DNA from: Methanobacteriota archaeon
Lineage (GTDB): Archaea; Methanobacteriota; Methanobacteria; Methanobacteriales; Methanobacteriaceae
Assembly (NCBI GenBank): GCA_023436175.1
Contig: JAEZKE010000008.1
Coordinates: 1-49,805, forward strand
DNA length: 49,805 nucleotides
Direction: 5' to 3'
Shown: positions 44,601 through 49,805 of the stretch, piece by piece
How the letters are laid out: each line of letters opens with the position of its first letter
Numbering within the stretch: position 1 is the stretch's first letter
Translations under genes and position numbers: made by a program
The notes under the pieces: generated by a model
What the model was told of the DNA's origin: nothing
The model's input: the letters and a program-made list of their open reading frames with translations, nothing else
The model's database searches: none

Positions 44601-45017
44601 ATAAAAACTCCTTATTTAACTGTTGATGCTGTAATATTATGTGAAGATGATTCCCTAGTTTTAATTAAACGAAAATATGATCCATATAAAGGTTCGTGGG
44701 CATTACCTGGGGGTTTTGTTGAATGGGGTGAAACAGTAGAATCTGCAGTTGTAAGAGAAGCTAAAGAAGAAACAGGTCTTGAAGTAGATATAATCGGGCT
44801 TGTAGGAGTTTATTCAGATCCTAAAAGAGATCCAAGGGGACATACAGTTACAGTTTGTTACCTTACAAGAAAGACAAGAGGAAATTTAAAGGCAGATACT
44901 GATGCTTCCAGCGCACAGAATTTTAAAAAAGATGAAATTTTGAAACTTAAACTTGCATTTGACCATGATATGATCTTAAAAGATGCGTTTAAGTTATTAA
45001 ATAAAGTCAAAACATAG
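44601..45017 (+). CDS. Nudix hydrolase with non-canonical ATA start
   Basis: This clear 138-codon frame lacks ATG, GTG or TTG near its beginning. From ATA at 44601 it reads (I/M)KTPYLTVDAVILCEDD, then the complete Nudix box GGFVEWGETVESAVVREAKEETGLEV, which binds the divalent cation for hydrolysis of a nucleoside diphosphate-X bond. An in-frame TAA immediately precedes the ATA, so the protein cannot begin earlier. The SD GGTGTGAT lies 3 nt before the ATA, as expected for a start there. M-KTP is the N-terminus I expect for this archaeal Nudix subgroup. Either ATA is used, or an ATG was lost. It is the third gene of the rpoL-DUF99 run. Confidence 0.8.
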   Translation: MKTPYLTVDAVILCEDDSLVLIKRKYDPYKGSWALPGGFVEWGETVESAVVREAKEETGLEVDIIGLVGVYSDPKRDPRGHTVTVCYLTRKTRGNLKADTDASSAQNFKKDEILKLKLAFDHDMILKDAFKLLNKVKT

Positions 45018-45249
45018 ATACAAATCAATTTCAGTATATGATTAGTATAATCCGATTTTTAAAATACCACAAAATAATTCTTATTAATGATTTTAAACTC
45101 GGATAAAGTTTATAAGTGTTGAGAAACTATTTTTTTTAAATCACAATTATTTATAATTTTGTTAGGTGAGTAGTAGTAAACTCACAAACACATCAAACTA
45201 AAAAATTTATTTATCTAAAAAACTGATTAAATAGATAAGGAGGACTAAA

Positions 45250-45564
45250 ATGGAATTTTGTCCAAAATGTGGAACTGTCATGTTTCCTAAAGATAACTGC
45301 TTTAAATGTAAATGCGGATATGAAAGGGAAATAACTAAAGAACAAAAAAACGAGTACGAAGTCTCTGAAAAAGTATCATCAAAGGAAAACATAATAGTTA
45401 AGGGCGATGATGTAAAGACACTACCAACTACTCGTGCAATTTGTCCAAAGTGTAACAATAAATTAGCTTACTGGTGGCTTCAGCAGACCAGAAGGGCTGA
45501 TGAATCTGAAACAAGATTTTTAAGATGCACTAAATGTGGACAAACCTGGCGTGAATACGATTAA
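45250..45564 (+). CDS. tfs: Transcription factor S (TFIIS-like)
   Basis: The 104-aa archaeal TFS stimulates RNA cleavage by backtracked RNA polymerase. The N-terminal zinc ribbon is FCPKCGTVMFPKDNCFKCKCG. The C-terminal ribbon is CPKCNNKLAYWWLQQTRRAD followed by ESETRFLRCTKCGQTW. The acidic Asp-Glu in RADESE is the catalytic pair that enters the polymerase funnel. AGGAGG precedes the ATG at 45250. It is upstream of the PCNA gene, with one gene between. Confidence 0.94.
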   Translation: MEFCPKCGTVMFPKDNCFKCKCGYEREITKEQKNEYEVSEKVSSKENIIVKGDDVKTLPTTRAICPKCNNKLAYWWLQQTRRADESETRFLRCTKCGQTWREYD

Positions 45565-45634
45565 ATTAAAAGTTCCATCTTACAATGGATTTTAATATTT
45601 TCGTGTATTAACGACTTTACATCGGGGTTATTTT

Positions 45635-46264
45635 ATGAAAGGCGATTCAGAAAAGGAGAATTCTAAGGAGAAATTGCAGGAAAATCCTACTATTTCTACG
45701 AATTCTAATAATAAAGTGGATGAGAAGTCCATCACTTCTAAGTCTAGGGAGGATTTCTTAAAAAAGTTGGATTCAATGTTTCCAACTCGTAAATCCGAAA
45801 AAAAAGATAAAAAGATGGAAAATTTAGAAGATCAAACTCCTAAAGGCTCTGAAAAAAAGGATGAAAAACCTGAAGATTCAAAAGATCTGGATAAAGAACA
45901 TGATCCTCATGCATTTCCCATGGTTGGTGATTTTTTAAGTCCTGATAAATTGAAAAATCTTAAGTCCAAAAAGAGTACACTGATACTATGGATAGGAATT
46001 ATTGCAGGTGCTTTGCTGATATTTGCAGGTATTTTTTTAATAGTTACATCGATAGGGTCTCCTGAGAGGGTAGCAGATAATGCCGAATTTGGAGACATGG
46101 CATCGTTTTCAGCGTTTTTAATCTTAGCAGGTGTTCTTTTAATGGGGGGAGTTTTGGCCCGTAAATTTCTTGAAAAGTCTTTTTTTAAAGGAATAAATAA
46201 AAAAGTTGAGTCACACAGTGGAACGTCTTCCAATTCAACTGAAAAAGAATATAAAAAGGTATAA
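45635..46264 (+). CDS. Uncharacterized two-helix membrane protein
   Basis: The 209-aa product is of unknown family. The first 115 residues are very hydrophilic, with Lys, Glu, Ser and Asp runs, and probably disordered. Two membrane helices follow (about 108-132 LILWIGIIAGALLIFAGIFLIV and about 150-172 FSAFLILAGVLLMGGVLA), then a basic/Ser-rich tail. It would place a long charged arm on one side of the membrane. It lies between tfs and pcn on the same strand, with a weak SD (GGGG 8 nt before the ATG). Confidence 0.7.
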   Translation: MKGDSEKENSKEKLQENPTISTNSNNKVDEKSITSKSREDFLKKLDSMFPTRKSEKKDKKMENLEDQTPKGSEKKDEKPEDSKDLDKEHDPHAFPMVGDFLSPDKLKNLKSKKSTLILWIGIIAGALLIFAGIFLIVTSIGSPERVADNAEFGDMASFSAFLILAGVLLMGGVLARKFLEKSFFKGINKKVESHSGTSSNSTEKEYKKV

Positions 46265-46324
46265 TATAAATAGAACTAATAAATAATAGGATAACAGAAA
46301 GTCTTAAATCGAAGGAGGATGAAA

Positions 46325-47059
46325 ATGTTTAAAGCGGTTCTGAGCGATTCGAACATCTTAAAAACCAGTTTTGATGCTATATCTTCTATTGTAGATGAAG
46401 TACAGATGCAGGCAGATAGCGAAGGTCTAAGATTAGATGCACTGGATAGATCACATATTACATTCGTACACCTTGAACTTAAACCACAATTATTCGATGA
46501 ATTTACTATCGACGAGCCTTTAAAAATAAATGTAGATACAGAAGAGCTCATGAAAGTCTTAAAAAGGGCAAAAAGCAACGATATTGTTGAACTTTCAGTA
46601 GATGAAGGAAATCTTATTCTTATATTTGAAGGCGACGCAAGACGTAGGTTTAAAATAAGGCTTATAGATATTGAATATGAAGCACCAAGTCCACCAGACC
46701 TTGAGTACCCAACTGAATTTGAGGTTCCATTCAGTCTCCTTAAAAATTCTATTCAGGATATTGAAATAGTTTCAGATAAGATTGCACTCATGGTTGATGA
46801 GGACAAATTCATTGCAGAAGCTGAAGGTGAATTTGGGGATGCCAAAATTGAGTATCTTCATGGGGAAAAAATAGATACAAAATCAAAATCCATTTTTTCA
46901 CTTGAGAAAATTAAAGAGATGCTAAAAGCAGATAAATTTTCAGATGCAATTGTTTTAAAACTTGGAAATGATATGCCCCTTAATCTTTCCTTAAAAATGG
47001 CTACAGATGAAGGAGAACTTAGTTTTCTTTTAGCTCCACGTATAGAAAGTGAAGAATAG
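46325..47059 (+). CDS. pcn: DNA polymerase sliding clamp (PCNA)
   Basis: The 244-aa PCNA is a trimeric ring that holds DNA polymerase and other PIP-box proteins on DNA. It has two similar halves, MFKAVLSDSNILKTSFDAIS and AEGEFGDAKIEYL, with the centre-loop region LRLDALDRSHITFVHLEL and the C-terminal FLLAPRIESEE. The ATG at 46325 is used; GGAGGAT lies 4 nt upstream, and the ATG at 46319 is inside that SD. Downstream lies hairpin array 3 and then the GINS gene. Confidence 0.96.
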   Translation: MFKAVLSDSNILKTSFDAISSIVDEVQMQADSEGLRLDALDRSHITFVHLELKPQLFDEFTIDEPLKINVDTEELMKVLKRAKSNDIVELSVDEGNLILIFEGDARRRFKIRLIDIEYEAPSPPDLEYPTEFEVPFSLLKNSIQDIEIVSDKIALMVDEDKFIAEAEGEFGDAKIEYLHGEKIDTKSKSIFSLEKIKEMLKADKFSDAIVLKLGNDMPLNLSLKMATDEGELSFLLAPRIESEE

Positions 47060-47578
47060 ACTTCAAGTAAATACAAAAAAAATTAATTGACTCAAAAATA
47101 CAATTAAGTACAGTAATCTATAGTGAATGACGTAACTTTTTAAACTTATAAATTTTGACAGTAACTTGATCAAAATTTACATCTGACAAATTGAAGAAAA
47201 TCTCAAAGTATTCGAAAATTTTCGATACGTCAAAATCAAAGTTAGCAAAAAACTCCATTTTTTGTGCTGTCGAAAGCATTGCTTTCGGCGCCCCGAATAC
47301 CTTGTATTCGAGGGCTATCACAATCAAAGATTGTGATGCACCAAACACTTTGTGTTGGAGTGCTCCAAAAATTCGTAGAATTTTTGAGAGATTTTGACAG
47401 TATTTTCTGAACATTCGAAAAATTTTATAAAATTTTTTGAAAGTTATCAAAAACCTATGGTTTTTGGAACCCCAAAAAATCGAAGATTTTTTGTAGGTTT
47501 AAAGCAATATAAACAAATTACTTTATAACTAATTAATTTAGAGTATTAGGTCATTCACTATAAAAGCGAGGAATAAGG
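47060..47578. other. pcn-GINS intergenic region, mostly hairpin array 3
   Basis: Nearly the whole 519 bp is taken by a hairpin array and a flanking 13-bp inverted repeat. Apparent ORFs across it on both strands (47118-47450 and 47191-47397) lack SDs and are made of the inverted repeats. Confidence 0.6.
47119..47562. repeat. Hairpin array 3 inside a 13-bp inverted repeat
   Basis: TATAGTGAATGAC (47119-47131) and GTCATTCACTATA (47550-47562) are perfect reverse complements at the two ends. Inside, GTCAAAATC (47229-47237) pairs with GATTTTGAC (47390-47398), enclosing a group of hairpins: 47271-47287 (loop ATT), 47290-47315 (loop CTT, bulged A), 47317-47337 (9-bp perfect, loop AAA), 47338-47363 and 47366-47386 (9 bp, loop GTA). 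Further ones lie at 47208-47228, about 47412-47440, 47448-47466 (loop TAT) and 47473-47493 (9 bp, loop GAA). The word GATTTTGACAG is also in array 1. Confidence 0.9.
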
Positions 47579-48439
47579 TTGGATGAGTTTTTCCAGAGAT
47601 TGAGGGAAATCCAAAAAAAAGAACGTAGTACAAGTGGGTTAGCCAATGTTGGAGATAATTTTTATAAAGATGTTCACAATTATTTAAACAAGCTGATAAT
47701 GAAAATAGGGAATAATCCTTTTTCTTTTGAATCATATCTCCTTAGAGATGCGAAAAGAATTGCAGCTGAAATCTGTGAAAGGCGTGAATATAAAATAACA
47801 AATAGCGCATTGATGAATGTTCATCGAATATACAGAATATTCGATGAAAAATCTGAAAAAGCGGATATAAATTCTCCTGCAATCCCACCTGCAAACTTAA
47901 CCCCTGAAGAAGAAGATCTCTATTATTCCCTCGTAAAATCACTTTCTAAATATAGACAAGGGATGAAATCTCCTTTAACTCAATTTAAAGCTAAAAAAGC
48001 AAAACAAGAGTTAAAATCTGAAGCGCCAAATATGCAGGAACCATCTGTGCCTCTATCTAACGAAAAGTTAAGCACAGGTAAGGTTAAAAAAGCAGTACCC
48101 ATCGGTATTGAACAGGATATTAAAAGCTTTCAGGCATATGAGAGTCCTGGATTTGAAGCACCAGAACTGGAACCTGAAATAGTACCTGAAATGGAACCCG
48201 AAATAGAATTTAAAAGCATTGAGAAAGAAATTCCCCGAGAGCCTGAAGATCAAAAGGATCTAGTTAAAACATTAATGGTTCTTGAAGAAATACCCTCAAT
48301 TATGGGCATTGATAAAAAAGTTTATGGTCCTTTATCTCCTCAGGATATAATTACGATGCCTGAACCAAATGCAATGATACTCATAAAGAATAATAAAGGG
48401 AAATTCATTGAAAAATATGAAAAAATATCTTATAGGTGA
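47579..48439 (+). CDS. GINS complex subunit Gins51
   Basis: The 286-aa archaeal GINS protein is of the 51 (Sld5/Psf1-like) type, part of the replicative CMG-like helicase with MCM and GAN/RecJ. The helical A domain is N-terminal (MDEFFQRLREIQKKERS, then DNFYKDVHNYLNKL). A long acidic linker with Glu-Pro repeats follows (about 150-230). The small beta B domain is C-terminal (VLEEIPSIMGIDKKVYGPLSPQD). The start is a TTG at 47579; an ATG four bases later is out of frame. AGGAAT lies upstream. Its place after pcn is usual, but here arrays 3 and 4 separate it from pcn and rpl44e. Confidence 0.88.
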   Translation: MDEFFQRLREIQKKERSTSGLANVGDNFYKDVHNYLNKLIMKIGNNPFSFESYLLRDAKRIAAEICERREYKITNSALMNVHRIYRIFDEKSEKADINSPAIPPANLTPEEEDLYYSLVKSLSKYRQGMKSPLTQFKAKKAKQELKSEAPNMQEPSVPLSNEKLSTGKVKKAVPIGIEQDIKSFQAYESPGFEAPELEPEIVPEMEPEIEFKSIEKEIPREPEDQKDLVKTLMVLEEIPSIMGIDKKVYGPLSPQDIITMPEPNAMILIKNNKGKFIEKYEKISYR

Positions 48440-48440
48440 G

Positions 48441-48462
48441 TAACAGTCATATACTGTTATTT
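48441..48462 (+). terminator. Hairpin immediately after the GINS stop
   Basis: TAACAGT (48441-48447), loop CATAT, ACTGTTA (48453-48459) forms a 7-bp perfect stem beginning one base after the stop codon, followed by TTT. A terminator is possible; the T-run is short. Confidence 0.4.
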
Positions 48463-48645
48463 AGAATCCACATTTACTAAAAATATACAGGAATATACCT
48501 TTTGAATGGATTATAGTAGTTAAAATAGTCTATTTATAAAGATATATCTGCCTACTGTAATACATATTATCTAATTTTTGTAGAAATTGATGGAATTAAT
48601 CCAAACATATAAATAAACTATTAAGAATAAATAATGCTAATATCG

Positions 48646-48810
48646 ATTAAACTTTGAAAATCATAAGCCTGCAGAAATTTTATTTCTGCGGAGTCAAATC
48701 TACGATTTGATGCATTTTCAAGCCAAAAACCTTAGAAAACTGTATTTTTCAGGTTCAAAATCCACGATTTTGAAAACTATTGGTTTTGAAGGCGTTTATA
48801 GGAGTTTAAT
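48646..48810. repeat. Hairpin array 4 with outer ATTAAACT inverted repeat
   Basis: Hairpins are at 48671-48689 (GCAGAAAT, loop TTT, ATTTCTGC), 48694-48710 (7 bp, loop TAC) and 48754-48774 (TTCAAAATC, loop CAC, GATTTTGAA), with an imperfect one near 48736-48750. An outer stem pairs GCCAAAAACC (about 48722-48731) with GGTTTT...GGC (about 48782-48793). ATTAAACT (48646-48653) and AGTTTAAT (48803-48810) flank the whole. It is smaller and less GC-bounded than the other arrays. Confidence 0.8.
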
Positions 48811-48868
48811 GTAACTATATTTTTAATCATAAATATATGGTTTATTTTTATAAATAGAGGTGATTATA

Positions 48869-49147
48869 ATGAAAATTCCAAAAGAAAGAAAAACTTACTG
48901 TCCAAGTTGTAAAAAACACACTCTTCACGAAGTATTCCAATCCAAAAAAAGAAAAGCAAGTGAGCTTAAATGGGGTCAACGTCAGTTCAGAAGGGTCACA
49001 AGCGGGTACAGAGGTTATCCAAGGCCACTTCCATCTGGAAACAAACCAGTCAAAAAACTGGATTTAAGATACAAATGTAAAGAATGTGGAAAAGCACACA
49101 TTAAAAGAAACTCATTTAGAGCAGGAAAAGTGGAGTTTGTAAGTTAG
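48869..49147 (+). CDS. rpl44e: Ribosomal protein L44e
   Basis: This 92-aa zinc-binding ribosomal protein (L42e/L44e) sits near the E site of the large subunit. The zinc ligands are in TYCPSCKKHT and YKCKECGKAH, and the basic middle SKKRKASELKWGQRQFRR is typical. GAGGTGAT lies 4 nt before the ATG at 48869; the GTG at 48860 is part of that SD. rps27e follows after 8 bp, then eIF2-alpha, a standard archaeal order. Confidence 0.95.
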   Translation: MKIPKERKTYCPSCKKHTLHEVFQSKKRKASELKWGQRQFRRVTSGYRGYPRPLPSGNKPVKKLDLRYKCKECGKAHIKRNSFRAGKVEFVS

Positions 49148-49155
49148 GTGATCTC

Positions 49156-49341
49156 ATGGCAATTACAGGAACTCATAAAAGTAACTTTTTAAAGGTCAAA
49201 TGTTTGGACTGTGGAAATCAACAGACTGTATTTGATCACGCAGCATCAAACGTCCAGTGTATCATATGTGGGAAAACACTGGTAAAGCCAAAAGGCGGAA
49301 AATCTGAAATAGTAGCTCAGATTATTGAAGTCCTTGATTAA
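49156..49341 (+). CDS. rps27e: Ribosomal protein S27e
   Basis: The 61-aa small-subunit S27e has one zinc finger, VKCLDCGNQQTVFDHAASNVQCIICGKTL, with four Cys. AGGTGAT precedes the ATG and overlaps the end of rpl44e, showing tight coupling. The eIF2-alpha gene follows after 36 bp. Confidence 0.95.
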   Translation: MAITGTHKSNFLKVKCLDCGNQQTVFDHAASNVQCIICGKTLVKPKGGKSEIVAQIIEVLD

Positions 49342-49377
49342 GTAAAGTTAAGGGCTAATCCAAAATCAGGTGTTTTA

Positions 49378-49805
49378 ATGGTAAGAATGAAAAGAGAATG
49401 GCCCAGCGAAGGAGATCTAATAGTAGGAACAGTGCACAAAGTTTTAAACTACGGTGCATTTGCTTCTCTTGAAGAATATGAAGGAAAAGAAGCATTTATT
49501 CACATTTCTGAAGTATCTTCTGGATGGGTAAAAAATATCAGGGATTATGTCCGTGAAAACCAGAAAATCGTTGCAAGGGTCTTAAGGGTAAACCCTAAAA
49601 AAGGCCACGTCGACGTTTCCATGAAAAGGATAAGGGAAGATCAAAGGACAAGAAAAATTCAGCAGTGGAAAATCGAACAAAAAGCTGAAAAACTGCTTGA
49701 AATATCCGCAAAATCAATAGGAAAAGATCTTGATGTTGCATATGATGAAATTGGATATGCTATCATAGATGAATTCGGTGATCTTTACGAAGCATTTGAA
49801 ACAGC
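49378..49805 (+). CDS. Translation initiation factor 2 subunit alpha (partial)
   Basis: The N-terminal 142 residues of aIF2-alpha are present; the gene runs off the window. The S1/OB domain (about 10-85) reads GDLIVGTVHKVLNYGAFASLEEYEGKEAFIHISEVSSGWVKNIRDYV, followed by the helical middle domain (IQQWKIEQKAEKLL). The full factor, with beta and gamma subunits, brings initiator tRNA to the ribosome. The ATG at 49378 has CAGGTG 5 nt upstream. The remaining C-terminal part lies beyond 49805. Confidence 0.93.
   Translation, partial: MVRMKREWPSEGDLIVGTVHKVLNYGAFASLEEYEGKEAFIHISEVSSGWVKNIRDYVRENQKIVARVLRVNPKKGHVDVSMKRIREDQRTRKIQQWKIEQKAEKLLEISAKSIGKDLDVAYDEIGYAIIDEFGDLYEAFET

Larger units (their letters stand above)
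48440..48868. other. GINS-rpl44e intergenic region
   Basis: This 429-bp region holds a hairpin just after the GINS stop codon (48441-48459), an AT-rich stretch with no feature that I see, hairpin array 4 (48669-48794) and a TATA-like AAATATATGG at about 48830-48840 before rpl44e. Confidence 0.5.

Noticed and set aside
47118..47450. ORFs on both strands in array 3
   Set aside because: They exist because inverted repeats are open in both directions. They lack SDs and resemble no family.
47550..47570. TATA box for the GINS gene (CACTATAAAAG)
   Set aside because: A start 25 nt downstream would fall after the start codon, so it cannot be the promoter unless the true start is elsewhere. The string is explained better as part of the 13-bp inverted repeat.
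1..49805. tRNA, rRNA or integrase/transposase genes
   Set aside because: No cloverleaf with a GTTCGA-type T-loop, no rRNA-like sequence, and no transposase or integrase protein was recognised anywhere in the window.

Overview
The window is from a low-GC methanogenic archaeon of the order Methanobacteriales, most likely Methanobacterium or a close relative. It carries a coenzyme F430 biosynthesis gene (cfbD), an MtaA-type methyltransferase, an ortholog of the MthK potassium channel, and a long archaeal information-processing cluster (SRP54, Pus10, L21e, RpoF, KsgA, Hpt, Dph2, Csl4, RpoL, TFS, PCNA, GINS, L44e, S27e, eIF2-alpha). Most genes have a strong archaeal Shine-Dalgarno sequence (SD; GGTGAT, GGAGGT). 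Several SDs themselves contain a GTG, so many starts are set here at a later ATG, GTG or TTG than the longest reading frame. Layout: 1-8.4 kb holds mixed genes: an unknown protein, the methyltransferase, a secreted chagasin-type inhibitor, a PAP2-like membrane protein, a broken MTH938-type gene, a helical unknown, a large protein kinase with TPR repeats, and a pilin-like protein. 8.5-17.2 kb holds conserved metabolic genes (AIR-synthase relative, ferredoxin, hisH, sugar nucleotidyltransferase-cupin, cfbD, a secreted M14-like protein, sfsA, mthK). 17.2-23.5 kb is a surface block: two small secreted/anchored proteins and a 1748-residue protein with eleven DUF11 repeats. 24-34 kb holds an FAD enzyme, a DUF308 membrane protein, a YbjQ protein, a YchF GTPase, a secreted subtilase with an odd aromatic/basic tail, cbiE, a cupin, and a PRC/MgtE-N/CBS protein. 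33.5-49.8 kb is the information-processing region: a minus-strand run from srp54 down to ksgA and a methyltransferase, then a plus-strand run from hpt to eIF2-alpha, which is cut by the window edge. The most unusual content is four intergenic clusters of short inverted repeats, mostly with 3-nt loops (about 8.54-8.87, 31.38-31.50, 47.2-47.5 and 48.67-48.79 kb). Three of them share a module with conserved GC-rich ends, a bulged A and a freely varying, compensated stem tip. One cluster sits exactly at the cbiE stop codon between two perfect 23-bp direct copies of the cbiE 3' end, as expected of an inserted element. Another lies inside a 13-bp inverted repeat between pcn and the GINS gene. Two further genes (a Nudix hydrolase and the PRC/MgtE-N/CBS protein) have intact frames and good SD sequences but no ATG, GTG or TTG start. 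The kinase gene has an 18-bp perfect palindrome at its expected transcription start, and the MthK ortholog carries Gln at one of the positions known as a calcium ligand.
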